The notes: generated from the letters alone by a model not told the origin. A stretch of DNA of 64,000 nt from Harmothoe impar (GCA_947462335.1 OX381709.1:69184609-69248608); one strand, 5' to 3'. Numbered from the stretch's first letter, positions 34,673 through 46,847 are shown. Numbers and translations are program-made.

Positions 34673-35336
34673 ATATGTTTCTATCTATAGATGGGGAAGA
34701 GATACCAGAGGTGACCAGCTAAAACACGGTCGTCCTTGTGTGTCAGACGGTATTTGTGGATCGGCACAGAGGGCGCCACCTTCAATTTACAGAGTGGACA
34801 TTTTCTAGATAGCAATGACCAGAGGAAATGAAGACGCTATATTGGTTGCTGCTACTTGGTGTAGGTCTGCTACAGAGGATGCCACATTATATGTAGCTGA
34901 AGCACGCAGACTCACCATCAGCTGTGTTAGTTACTACCAAGGGTCATATAGATACTTCACACTTACTTTCCAAGAGGATCCAAGTCATGAAAACAACTAG
35001 TATTTCTCATTCTTGTGTGACTATTGTTCCCCTGTTTAAAGTACTTCCTTTCTATTCACAATTTTCTTCCTTAGCAAGAATAGTGATGGGCATATCATCT
35101 TTGACCAACATTCTTGAGGGTATGAATCACTTCCATGTCCGCCAACAACCCTTTTGACAATTTGATGTAGCTAGATGGAGATCTCGCCACATGATATCTG
35201 ATAGAAGACAGTAAACAACAGTAATACAACTTGATTTCTTATCTACAATGGTAATCCCGCTGAATTCGTTGAGCTTCTGAATGGTACTAAAAGAGAATTC
35301 AATTGTTGTCCATTGGACATACAGTAACCATGCAAT

Positions 35337-35340
<4 letters not shown>

Positions 35341-35394
<54 letters not shown>

Positions 35395-35414
35395 TATATA
35401 AATATATATATATA
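35341..35414. repeat. (TA)n microsatellite
   Basis: About 74 bases of alternating TA with an interruption (ATATTATATATAAATA) near 35390. Self-complementary. Confidence 0.97.
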
Positions 35415-35543
35415 CTGACGTCTACAGCTGTACCATTCACTGATAGGGTAAAGGCACCGATTTCGGACGCTTCTGTACAAGTGACCACTTGTAGGTGTTG
35501 AAATTGGCACCCTTAAATGATATCAATACTAAAATTGTTTGCA

Positions 35544-35641
35544 CCAAAGTGGGCACAAAAGTCAGATCAACATTGAATCAAAATTGAGTCAACATCAACA
35601 ACCAGTTATCAATGTTGCATCAATGGTTAGTGCCCACTGGG
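35544..35641. mobile_element. Palindromic MITE, CCCARTGGGCAC family, short copy
   Basis: AAGTGGGCACAAAA at the left, TAGTGCCCACTGGG at the right, interior ATCAACATTGAATCAA and ATCAATGTTGCATCAA. 98 bp, ten less than the other two copies. Confidence 0.8.
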
Positions 35642-36614
35642 AAAGCCCATCACATATAACTGCTATTAGCATAACAGTGTCCCAGTCTGGGTGTAATTGG
35701 TGTCCGACTTTAGGTGCAGTTTGATGCTACTGTGAGGTTCCCTCTCACAAAGCATTATGGATAATATATTTGCATTTATTGACGTGAACCATTGCAAAAG
35801 ACACATACGTTGCTATCATTATGATCAGGAATGATACAACTATAATGGGAGACAACAAGGAAACCAATTTTCCCATTTCTTCATCAATTTTATGTTGAGA
35901 ATATTGCAAAAACACCCCATGTTCAAGCTTTTATAAAGCCATGTAGGAAGAGAGTTATATGTGGTCTGCTGTACTTGTAATAAGAAAGAATACATAAGTT
36001 CTCATATTTGGTTCACATGATATGTGAATTGTCCATATTCACTATGTGATGCATAGCCAATGGTGTCCGACTCAAGGTGTCTGTCCGACTCAGGGTTCAT
36101 ATACCCTACACCATATATATCCATATCATGTATCGGCAGTAGGTATGGATAGGCGCCGGTTCCCCCTACATTTGCTTACAATGAAGAAAGATACGCATTG
36201 TGGTTGTCTCAGATTCCTCATATCCATACTTTTCTATGCTTTTCCATAGGATTCTATATCGACATTATATAAATTGGTAATATTATAACATCTCATGGTA
36301 ATGTGAGCTATGATTGAGGGATATCGATAATCTCGCTTTGGAAAAATGAAAAAGAAAAGAACTATAAAATGAATACTATATTTACTTATTTGGTCTATCA
36401 TTTTATCATAGTCTCTGCCTATAATGAAGGTAACATGGTCCAGGTATGAACACAACGAGCTGTTGTGCACATATATATACTACTCTTTGTGTACATGAGA
36501 CCGTCAGTGTATAAATAGTAGTGCGTGTTATAATGCATTATGTCTCAATAATATCTCTGATACAGTTCTAGGACAAGAACCCCCCGAACATCTAGCTACC
36601 CCCTAGGACATCTA

Positions 36615-37791
36615 GGGGAGACCGGGGCATGTTGAACCGCTTTGACACCTTTATTTTTTTTCCTGACCTTGCTAAAGATATCTGAACTTTGTATCAAGCA
36701 GTTACCTTGTATCATTGCGATATCAGAGAACCTATTGCAAGGCAAATGTGGTCTTTTCTTATATTTTTCTTGAATTTTTCAAAAAAAATCTTAGGGTGGT
36801 TCAATGTGCCCCATGCGCGGGAGTAGGTTGATCCACCCACTGGGGCACCTTGAACCACATGCTTTGAACAATCCAAATAATCACCAATATAGATCAATAA
36901 TTTAAATTTTGGTTGGAATTAGTTGCTATTGTTACTTTTGCATAGGATTGAATGTAAAAAAATTATATTTAATGCACAAAAGTCACTCAATTATAGTTTC
37001 TATAGAAGTGACTGAGTTTGTACCTTACAGATTTTTCTTAGGGTCAAATTAAACCAGTTTAAGAGTATTCCTGTTATTTGTTAAGTCTGAATAAATCTTT
37101 GATTACATTTTTCTATAATGTAATGCACTGTTCTGCCTCTGAAAAGTGATAAATCTGGGAATAAAGACACTGTAAATATGTTCTACAAGTTTGTTTTTTT
37201 ACAAAATGCAAACTATGTATTCTATCATAATTTTATAACCAAATTGTATCTAGTTTGTTTATGTCATTATCCTTATTATCTTCCCTTGATACGCTACTGA
37301 CATTGCATCATTATTCAGCCATTTAATTGTCTTAACACCATTGCCAAAGAGCCGGCTCAAGGTGCCCCAGAGCTTGGAGCACCTTGACCATGGCTCAAGG
37401 TGCCCCGTTTTTTGTGGCTCAATGTGCCCCATGCTGCTTATCACAGATAAGATGTTATTCAAATTACATACCACACCCAGCAGTAAAGTAGGGTTCTATT
37501 CAAGGGTTCATATGTATACTTCGACCTCCATAGAGATCTTAGGCCAGCAATGTTTTTTAACAACACTAGAACAACATTTTAACAATTGCAAATATCTACT
37601 TTCAAGGCCATAAACCTTTAATGTTGTCTAACTTTCTCATCAGCATCCTAAAATTATCATGATGTTGCTGATCTGAACTGTCTATATAAGAGGGTAATGT
37701 GGTAGGCATACTGCCAGAAAATTCCCAAAGGAATAGCAAAGAGAGCAGGCAACTCAATGTGCCCGGGTGGTCAACGTGCCCCGGTCTCCCC
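36615..37791. mobile_element. 1177-bp nonautonomous element with GGGGAGACCGGGGCA ends
   Basis: Left end GGGGAGACCGGGGCATGTTG, right end the complement of GGGGAGACCGGGGCACGTTG, flanked by TA at 36613-36614 and 37792-37793. Inside, many copies of 'CAAGGTGCCCC' or 'CAATGTGCCCC' occur in both directions (36800-36860, 37360-37435). No transposase frame. TA duplication suggests a Tc1/mariner/pogo-type mover. Confidence 0.9.
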
Positions 37792-37903
37792 TACCCCCTA
37801 TAAAAAAAGATATAATTATGGACTTTTACCCACTTTGACATCTATCCACCGGACCCTCTTCGGCATTTTACCCCCCAGGACACCCACCCCCTCTATACTC
37901 CTT

Positions 37904-38011
37904 CCCAGTGGGCACAGAACATTGAATCAACATTGATAGGTGGTTGTCAATGTTGATTCCATGTTGATTTAAAGTTGATTCAACGTTGGACTGAGTTTTG
38001 TGCCCACTGGG
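37904..38011. mobile_element. 108-bp palindromic MITE, CCCARTGGGCAC family, copy 2
   Basis: CCCAGTGGGCACAGAACATT at the left, TTTTGTGCCCACTGGG at the right, interior TTGTCAATGTTGATT. Equal in length to 10256-10363 and about 80 percent alike by eye. Confidence 0.9.
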
Positions 38012-38014
38012 TTT

Positions 38015-39077
38015 GCCTGTGATTCAAGAAGACACAATGATTTTATGTTTGTCAATAAGTTCCCAACTTACAAATGTTCACAATATCAAAACAGTAGGCT
38101 GATCCATGGGATAGACATCCAATGAAATCAAGAAACAATTTATATGGCCCCTCTACAAGGTATAAGCTGTGTAGATTCATGCAGTTTCCATTCTGTCTCA
38201 ATTCCACATTTGAGTGGGGATGAGTGAAACCTGTGTTTGCATGCTATCATCTCACATGTGATTGCATCACCACGCAAACCTGACTCATTGTTTGCGTCAG
38301 TTGAGGATGCATTGGTTTTGCATGAGTTGGTGCAGCACTCCCACATCCTCACACCTTGCGCCATAACGCAAAGTTCCTTGACGCATGCTCACACTTTTTC
38401 ATGCTTGTGTAACATAAATTTTCTGGGGGTCCTTAGTGTAGCTGCGGTGTGGATTGCCTTGCCAGCAGGGAAGTACCATTAGCAGGTTACACCAGGCATG
38501 AAATGAGCCTCCCTCTGTGTGGCCAATCAAGGACACCACACCTAGATCTGCTTTCTGCTCCCATACCAGACAATCTAAATAGGGTAATTGCACACTGTTA
38601 AAGCTAGCTTCCATTACGATACAGCCCTGGCCAACTGGAGCATCAATCAGATTTACAGAAATTATTTTTTGCTGTCTGTAAGAACAGCTTCCCTAATTTA
38701 CATGATGTTTCTGAGCTAGGCTAGTAAGAAAAAAAGAGTAAAAATAGGGGTTTTGTCACCGAATTGATACAAATTGATACAAGTCGGTCATAGCGGTGTG
38801 CCAATCATAGAGGTTTAGCAGTCATAGAGTTTCAACAATCTGGTGAAACAAAGCCTTAAGATGTACCGGGAAGTAAAGTTTTTCAGTGTTGGTCAGAAGA
38901 AGAATCCGTCAGACATGTGTGGTACCGTGTGCAGAAGATAACTGCTCTAGGCTGGCATTGGCTCTCAATGCGTTCCTGTCTATCCTAGCAATAAGGGAGA
39001 CTGCATCCAGAACCTTTAGCGAACTCGTTGCTTCTTCTTTTCATTTAAGACAGCGACGTTATGTCATAGTGATTTAA
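38015..39077. other. Noncoding, nothing recognised
   Basis: No supported exon or repeat. Confidence 0.35.
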
Positions 39078-39250
39078 TGCATTATGCCCTTTGTCGTTAG
39101 TACTACACTCATGTACCATGACGGCCCTACTGGTTGATACACTCCCAAAGAGTTGACTAATAATGTAGCTTGGCGAGTTATACTCTCTAGTGAAATGATG
39201 GTACATTATATGATAACAAATAGACATAAAGCATTGAGGCATCATACCAT
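39078..39250. repeat. GCATCATG hairpin repeat, eroded copy
   Basis: TGCATTATGCCCTTTGTCGT, ACTCATGTACCATGACGGCC, TTGATACACTCCCAAAGAGT and GCTTGGCGAGTTATACTC. A further half-copy (CTGCATTCAAGCATCATGGC) is at 39415-39440. Confidence 0.6.
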
Positions 39251-39540
39251 TTTGAAAGGGTTAGAATCCAAATCCCTGCTTTATATTCTGGTCAGGCATA
39301 TCTTGTTCTGTCGTGTGGCAGGAAATGGAGAATTGCAGCCTCGTGGCAGCAGTGTCCGGTGTACCTCTGCCTGTCATCCTTGGCTATTATTAACTTAACC
39401 CCATATACCCTGGACTGCATTCAAGCATCATGGCGACCCTGAGGCCTGGTACTCGTTGCATGTCGGCCGCCATCAGTAGGCTGAGGGTTATACACAGGTA
39501 GCCTTGATGAAATCAAATGATATCATTCGGTGTATAATAT

Positions 39541-39695
39541 TGCACAATACAGGTGCACGGTATAGCACCATGGAGACCCACTATACCACACAGTACAGGT
39601 GTACAGTCTAGCACCATGAGGACCCACCATACCACACAATACAGGTGTACAGTCTAGCACCATGGAGACCCACCATACACACAATACAGGTGTAC
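39541..39695 (+). repeat. 46-bp minisatellite, left part
   Basis: Units begin CAATACAGGTGTACAGTCTA and end ACCCACCATACCACA. Starts at 39545, 39591, 39637 and 39682 give periods of 46, 46 and 45. The array is cut inside a unit by a transposon and resumes at 40641. Confidence 0.92.
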
Positions 39696-40640
39696 CCAGC
39701 TAACAAAAAAACGTTTTCCTAACGGTTGGAAAACGTTTGCTAGAGGTTTGCAAAAACGTTTCCTAACGTTTGGAAAACATCAAAACGTTGACACAAAAAA
39801 CGTTTGCAAAAAAAGTTTAGAAAACGTTTGCAAAAAATCGTTTGCAAAAGCTTTTGTTTTCATCCTAATTGGTACTCCCAGATACCATGGTCAAAATGTA
39901 GGAGGTGTGTCCTAACCATCACACCATGGAATCTGTTGTAGGTGGTTACGTAGAAAGAAATGGCCATGTCACCTGTCACTTAAATTCCCAAGTCCCATGT
40001 CACGTCCAAGAACCTGCCATGTCCCATGTCAAATTTAAGAAATGTCCAAAGTCATGTCACTTATTTTTTCCCCTATGTCACTAAGCTCCATGTCGAATGT
40101 CGATTTTAAGAAATAGCCATGTCGCCATGTCGAATTTAGGGGACCACACCCATCCCAATGAATCCATGTTAAAGTGGGTAGCGGGGATAACTACGATTTT
40201 ACAAGAGTTCTACCATATTATCCTAAGGGTATATACAAGGAACTATAGACCCAAGGTGTGATTAGTTCTGTGGTAATGGTAGTAAAAGTATCATCATTTT
40301 TCTTAAACTCACCCAAAATATTCTTCTGATCATTTCTGAATCAATAGTATCAATTTGAACATAGGTCTCGTGCATAATTCAGTGGTGTACGGCAACTTGA
40401 AATATAAAACAATGACATTCTATTAAGTAAAAGGTAGTATAGAGATAGCTATAATGTATTACTGTCATAAAGAGTCATAAAGCTGTAGCCCTACCATCAG
40501 GGCCTACCATACATAGCGAAACCTGAAATGTTTGTTTCCAAACCATGTACAAACGTTTTAAAACGTTCTAATTCAAACGTTTGTTTCCAAACCAAATACA
40601 AACGTTTTAAAACATTCTAGAAACGTTTTTTGTTAGCTTG
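39696..40640. mobile_element. 945-bp nonautonomous DNA transposon inside a minisatellite, GTAC target duplication
   Basis: The left end CCAGCTAACAAAAAAACGTT and the right end (inverted CAAGCTAACAAAAAACGTTT) differ by one mismatch and one A. Both terminal 100-150 bp are rich in AAACGTTT/AAACGTTTT palindromic words. GTAC flanks at 39692-39695 and 40641-40644; removing the element plus one GTAC restores the satellite unit. The core carries the TGTCG tandem. No transposase. Confidence 0.95.
39955..40150 (+). repeat. TGTCG/CATGTC degenerate tandem, copy 2, inside the transposon
   Basis: Repeats of CCATGTC plus 10-20 bases, such as GCCATGTCGCCATGTCGAAT and CCATGTCGAATGTCGATTTT. Shares these words with 31150-31390. 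Confidence 0.7.
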
Positions 40641-40760
40641 GTACACTCTAGCACCATGAGGACCCGCCATACCACACAATACAGGTGTACATACTAATTG
40701 CTAGAAAGTTAAGACCCACCATACCCCATTCCAAAGTACAAGTGTACATGCTAGTACTGT
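40641..40760 (+). repeat. 46-bp minisatellite, right part
   Basis: Continues the unit interrupted at 39695 with GTACACTCTAGCACCATGAG, a full unit CAATACAGGTGTACAT, then decayed units up to about 40760. Confidence 0.88.
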
Positions 40761-42450
40761 GATATTGCACGGGCTAATCCACACATCAACCTGTGTTCAT
40801 TAGGAGCTAACCCCGACCGTTTTTTCATGTGCATACGTTCCCTATAAAAATAAAAATTTGAAATATGATAATCATAGATACGTGTATGGGAAGTAGGGGA
40901 GACCATTTTGAGACAGAGTTTGGGCAACCTCTCTGATATTATAGCCATTGAACTGTGATCTATGTTGCATATTGTTACCATCCCATTTGATATTCCAAAT
41001 GTGTCCTTCATGAGGGCCATATTACAAATTAACAGCGACAGAGCTCTTCTTTGCAGTTAATTTGCAGAATGATGAAAAGTGGTTATTTTCCCTCCATATT
41101 GTCATACTGCTTATAATAGTTAAGTCGCAAAAAGGTAACACCTAGGTGATGTTTACAAGAAATTAAACAAATATCTGGAAAGATGTTTCAAAGGGTAATT
41201 CTTTTAAACAAGTCGCTTGTTCGGCATTGGACAGTAGCACGATTTTACTTGAATAAAAAGCATCTTCTCAAAACGAGGATTTTTATGCAGTCAATTTCGA
41301 CAGTGTGATAAATAAGAGCTATAATCTGTTACTTTAACATTTATAGGCAATCACAAACTGATGCAATAATTCATAAACGTTTTGCGATACTGGCTTTTGA
41401 TAACAGGAGTTAGAAGATACGACATGACAGAGATTCTACCTGATTACATTTTACTTTACTAGTTTGTGGGCGGTACCGTAGGGACACAATTGGATATTAT
41501 GAGTACCGATCGAGGTCATGTTGGTTATACATTATGTTTTTGATATGTTGCACAATATGTATGCTGAAGTCTTCATCAACACACATTTGTCAAGCGATGT
41601 CTCCAATTGTATTATCCAGAAAATCTTTTAAGTGGTGTTTTGATTAAAGCTGCCAATGAGCATGTATGTGTATGGAGATAGGGCTTTGCTTTATAACCCA
41701 ACTTTAGGGAGTGGTCATTATTTAACAACAGGGACGGTGGACTTGTTGAGGACGTGTGGGAGGGGGGGGTGCTCAAATATATTGACCTCTCTAGAGGGAG
41801 TACGGGAGGACTGGTCAGAATGATACTCTCTGACTATTCGGCAGGCCAGTATAGTTTTAGACTCCCTGTTACCCACGTCTTGAAAAAGCATATATATTCG
41901 GTGAAATGCGATTCAAGTATTAGATCCACCTCATCAGCTTTCGTAGATAAACGCCTCACTTTTACCAGAACCAACAGTGCAGCCGTTGTCATTTATCCAG
42001 ATCCAATGAGATATATTGTTGTTATTCATAGTGGCAGGTTTTGTAAAATTTAAGAATGGTGTATAGACTGTTGAGAAAATACATGAATAAAGTCGATTCC
42101 TGCCAGTCCATACGCTTACTGCTATTGGCACTTCCTTCCCCTCTCATTGCATTGCCTTTGCCTGAGGCTGGACCTAACCTGACAAATAAATGTGGGATTC
42201 ATTGAATGCGCTGTGTTAGTCCCAGGTAATGAGTTGTGGCCATGGAATGGTCAATAACCTTCCCGCCATAGCTTACCACGTGGATCAGCAGCATACGGGT
42301 GCAGGGTGTTCAGAAAGGTCGGGGTGTGGCATAATGCAGAAAGAAAGGTCATAGGAGATATGTGCCAACCCAAAAATATTTCAGCCCTGCCTAACAAGAT
42401 CTGGTGGATCTTGAATATGTTTACCAAGTATGAAGAGCAAATGGCCTTAG
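40761..42450. other. Noncoding, nothing recognised
   Basis: An open plus frame at 41754-42053 has no recognisable motif. No repeat ends found. Confidence 0.35.
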
Positions 42451-42459
42451 TTCTACACT

Positions 42460-42820
42460 GATGTTCCTAGGCTCCCTATACTCCCAACCTCTCAGTCACT
42501 AGTGCCTAACCTAGTTAGTCATTTTTTGGCTCCCTATACTACCAACCTAGATTAGTTATTATTGTCAGGTTGGTCAGTACTGACCAACCCACCTTAGTCT
42601 TTTTATTTCCAGGGGGAGCCACTGAGTGGTCATGACAGGTGGCCCCAACTAGTGGTATACAAATACAACACACCAATGATGAACCTAGGTTAGCCACTAC
42701 TGACTGACCCCCTCAGTCATTTTTGAATATAACTTTGCCATTGTGACTAACACACATATGACGAACCTAGGATAGTCTGTACTGACTAGCCCTTTAAACC
42801 TATGGATTTTCAGTGTACAG
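42460..42820 (+). repeat. Dispersed repeat, 'GACGAACCTGGGATAG' family, double copy
   Basis: Two partial units: GTTAGTCATTTTTTGGCTCC... GGTTGGTCAGTACTGACC, then AATGATGAACCTAGGTTAGC ... ATGACGAACCTAGGATAGTC, CTGACTAGCCCTTTAAACC, TATGGATTTTCAGTGTAC. GGTCAGTACTGACC is a perfect palindrome. Confidence 0.7.
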
Positions 42821-42949
42821 GCTATTCTGGATATATTTGCACATGACGATAAAAATCATCTATAGAAATACTAAAGTATGTCTTCTATGTGAAGAATGGG
42901 ATGTACATATCGAACCAAGTACTGTTTAACGTCAATATGGTTATTAACC

Positions 42950-43165
42950 CTTTAAGGACGGCATGGTACCTTAATGCATCATGCCCTTGGTCATCATGAT
43001 GCCTGAAAGTAGCCCTGGCGAGTAACTTGCAAGTGCTGCATTCAAGCATCATGCCAACCCTACGGGGTTAAAACAGTCCCGAAGGGTCGGCATGATGCAC
43101 CAATGCAGCACTGGCGACATACTCGCTGAGGATGCATTGGTGCATCATGGCGACAAATGTCATCT
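42950..43165. repeat. GCATCATG hairpin repeat, best copy
   Basis: Starts TTAACCCTTTAAGGACGGCA, then a first hairpin (CATGATGCCTGAAAGTAGCC, GGCGAGTAACTTGC, GCTGCATTCAAGCATCATGC) and a second (GGCATGATGCACCAATGCAG, GGCGACATACTCGC, ATGCATTGGTGCATCATGGC). The second hairpin pairs over at least 14 bases. The leading TTAA and CCCTTT suggest a TTAA-targeting MITE. Confidence 0.85.
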
Positions 43166-44247
43166 TTTAGCAACATCTTTCCTTAAACGAGAGATCTTGC
43201 GAGCAGAATTCTCTACAAAAGCATGATGACATTAGTACATCCTATACAAATGACAGGCGCTGTGGATTACTACTTGGGATTTCGGCATAATCAATATCCT
43301 CTAGTAAAGAAACGTCTGCTGGTTCATTTCTCATGATGAAGGTTAACATTGATTCGATGGACGTTATTCTCAATAAAATGTGAGTTTATGAAAACAGATA
43401 TGACTTAAATTCAGTTTTGATATCCCATAATTTTGAAGAGACCTAGCGAGGAGAGATAAGCATGAACATTGACGCCAGCATGAAATAGATTTGCATAATT
43501 CTGTGGTAACTTCGATATTTGGGACTGTAGGCTGAGGATTAGAGACTGTTGGGGAACGATCCAAGTATCTAACTACTAGCAACTGCTAGGATTGTATCAG
43601 TTCCAGATAATATAAGAACGAAACACATGTCACTTATACAAATAAAGACAGTTCTTTCTTACTGTCTCTGTTTCAGGCACTGTTGGTCTTGTCTCTTTAT
43701 GATCATGACTTATAGATGGTGGCCTGACAGACCTGGTATCAGATGCTTCTACCCTATGGGTGGATGGTTCATGTAGGGAGCAGGCTGGTTCCAGGGTCTG
43801 TCAGAGTCCTGAGTAGCTGATTGGCTGTAGGTCAGGCTCAATGAGTGCACCTACAGCCAGGGGCTTGCAGTGGGAACTGCCAGTGACAGACAGGGACCTG
43901 CCTTATATCTGCAGGTAGCTGATGCTGATGACACCTTGCCATCCGGGCCGCATCATGTAATCCGGGCCAGGTTACTAGACGAAACTGCGCAGTTATTACA
44001 AGAGTGTGGGTGGTACATGCCAGGCGAGGTTCTATGAATAAGCGGGCCGGTTATGTAGTCCTTGAGCAGGTGTAATAAAATGACGTGTATAATCACAACA
44101 ATATTATGTTTTACAAGAGAACAGGTATGTAAGGTATCAGCATAATATTCACAGGAATGATATTAGACCCTATGACTATTAATACACTTCTTTTATATGA
44201 TAATTGCCTTATGGCCTACAATGATGAAATTTGCATGCTGTACATTA

Positions 44248-45128
44248 CACTGTTATAAATTACTGTTGGTTGTACAGAGATTCACTGTTAAATTTAATGG
44301 TGCATCACTATCACTCGATATTACAGTGAGGCAGCATCAACCCAATCGCTTTTACAGTGAACCTCCAATAAACCATTACGGTAAAGCACTATTATTTCCT
44401 TTACACTGAAATTCTGTCGTATAGGAAGTTCAATCTTTTCCAACTAGGTGGCAGCCTAGTTCCAGAGGAGATTGCTCTTAAGCTTCAACATGAAAAGTGG
44501 ACTAAATCTACTAGAAATCAAATAGTTCTCGATTACCTTTTTCAATACAGCATCAACATTCTTGTCTACACCTAAGCTTGATTGAACATTCTTAATGAAT
44601 AGATAATTAACCTTTGTGGGACACTCACAAGTAGTTTGGTCACCATAGACACCTCCTGTGTGGTAACAAGAAATATATATATGGATATCACTGGGATTGT
44701 TGTTTTATAACAATCCTAACATACGTCTGCTTGTAGATTGAAATGGTAATGTGATATGAGACATTTATCTATGTCTCTGAGTGGTTAATTCATGATAATT
44801 ATGAATTCCAGTCACAAAGATGTCTTTATGAATTGGACATGTAACCAAATCAGACATGGGGAATAATTGTAGTGAACTGAGAACATGATTATTATTGCAG
44901 AATAATCTGTCTATGCAAATCACTATATAAGAGAAATAATCCTTAAGAGTTTGAGCCACTGCAATAGCTAATTAAGTTTCCTTAGTCATTGTTTAAAAAT
45001 AACGGTGAAAGCCTTACATAATCACAATGACTTCCAAAAAACACTGACCCTAAAACAAATGGTGAAAGCTTGGCACCCATTGTTGCCAGTCAATCAACGT
45101 CTTTTTCTATGAGAAATTTTTAACAGTG
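44248..45128. mobile_element. 881-bp hAT-like nonautonomous element
   Basis: Left end CACTGTTATAAATT, inverted right end CACTGTTAAAAATT. Flanks TACATTA and TACTTTA match at 6 of 7, as expected of an old hAT duplication. TTACAGTG/CACTGTAA words are frequent in the first 170 bp, and the inner words GGTGAAAGC repeat near the right end. No transposase. Confidence 0.7.
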
Positions 45129-45186
45129 TACTTTAATCTAGATAGAAACTGTATAAATCAATAGAAAATCTATTTTGGATGTTGCA

Positions 45187-45460
45187 TCAAATTTAATTGT
45201 ACTCAGAGCCATATTCATATCTAGGTAACCAAATAACCTAAAAAAAATAAATGAAGACAGCTACCTGCCTGCCCTGCCTGCCTGCTGTATGGGGAGATCA
45301 GCTGTAACTTAGTTATACCTGGGCACAGGTGAGGTGAGGATAGGTGGTGCCCCCTAGTGACCAATACCTGAACCAGGTGTATAACGCCTGCTTCTAACCT
45401 CAAATTTAATTGTGCTCAGGGCCATATTTATATTTAGGTAACCAAATAACCAAAAAACAT
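45187..45460 (+). repeat. Direct repeat pair flanking a 155-bp spacer
   Basis: 45187-45244 and 45400-45460 share CAAATTTAATTGT.CTCAG, GCCATATT.ATAT and AGGTAACCAAATAACC over ~58 bases with about 5 differences. The spacer contains (CCTGCCTG)n and an isolated GGTGAGGTGAGGATAGGTGG run. It could be a two-unit tandem or a solo element with direct terminal repeats. Confidence 0.75.
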
Positions 45461-45567
45461 ACTTGAATATAAGTTATATAAAAGTATGTGTTCCCTGAAA
45501 CCCTAACAAGCCCTCTTTCCAACCATGTCTTGTATGATCAGATCAACTGGATCAACACGATTCTATA

Positions 45568-46208
45568 GGGCTGACTCCACCAACGCCACGTGACGGATCT
45601 GTCAACTTCCCCTTCCTCTCCGTCCGTCGACGGATTGGTCAAATCCATCCATTTTGGACGGATCCGTCCAGTTTTTGCTTCCACTGATTCCGTCCGTCAG
45701 CGGATCCGTCCATATTTGATAGACTAGGTACCTCAATGTCAATGGACGGATCCGTCAATGGACGGATCCGTCGACGGACGGATTGGTGGAAGCCAAATTA
45801 GCCGTCATAAGGACCCAAAAAAGTGATCCACTGATCCATCAAAGGTCGGACTGGTGGAAGCAGGAAAATGGAATTCCGTCCGTCAACGGGTGACGGATCC
45901 GTCACATTTTGGCGGATCCGTCAAGGGATGGAAATATTAAAATATTTAGATATTTCCGTCACTTGACGGATCCGCCAAAATGGTGACGGATCCGTCACCT
46001 GTTGACGGACGGATTTTCATTTTCCTGCTTCCACTGGTCCGTCCGTTGACGGATCCGTCGACGGACGGATTGGTGGAAGCCCTTCTGACGGATCCGTCAC
46101 ACTTTTGGCGTGCTGATGACGGGGAAAATGGCTTCCACCAACCCGTCAGTGGAGGGATCCGTCCAAAAAGTGGACGGATCCATCACGTGGTGTTGGTGGA
46201 ATCACCGC
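45568..46208. mobile_element. 641-bp element built from GACGGATCCGTC palindromes
   Basis: The left end GGGCTGACTCCACCAACGCC and inverted right end GCGGTGATTCCACCAACACC lead into CACGTGA.GGATC. The interior carries over twenty TCCGTC/GACGGA words, many joined as GACGGATCCGTC or CGTCGACGG, and recurrent TTGGTGGAAGC / GCTTCCACCA. The element can fold extensively. No target duplication found. Confidence 0.85.
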
Positions 46209-46846
46209 TTATGACGTGCAGAGTCTGGGAAGGTCAGAATGGGATCAGGTACATTTCGAGGCGACTTCAGCAAATTTGTTTGTCCAAGGACTTAGACTTA
46301 GCTATGTTTGTCCTATGTAACACATCATGGTATCAGGGAATACTGTGACATGGTTTCTAAACGATGAGCAATGATTTATTGGGATGATAAAACATCACAT
46401 AATATCACACCTGCACTAAAAGGCATATTGTAGAACAAGCACCACACAATATTCACACAGTAAATGGTACATTTATTTGGCCTATGTAGATGTTCCCCAA
46501 CTCTGCCAATCATTAGGTTTGCTGAGCAGCACTATGCATGTTGGTCACTAGGCAAAGGTCAATTAATGAAAGGAAGTTGCAGATACAGACAGCGGAAGTC
46601 TATAAAGGTGTCGTTGTCAACAGCTCTGGGTCACCCGGACACAATTCCCATAATGAATCCAGCTCGTATACCTACCTACCTATTTCTTCCATGCTTTACT
46701 TAAAGCTTTCATCCAGTTCAGGCATTCGAAACGGTATATTTGAATTAAAACACCCAAGTACTTTCTAGGTAATTTTAGTCTCATCAGTATAGTATCATGT
46801 TATAATCGGGCAATACATTCTGGAAGATAACGAAAGTCATTACAAC
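46209..46846. other. Noncoding, nothing recognised
   Basis: No supported feature. Confidence 0.35.
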
Positions 46847-46847
46847 T

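Noticed and set aside
39696..40640. LTR retrotransposon
   Set aside because: Ends are inverted, not direct, and there is no TG..CA LTR, primer site or polyprotein.
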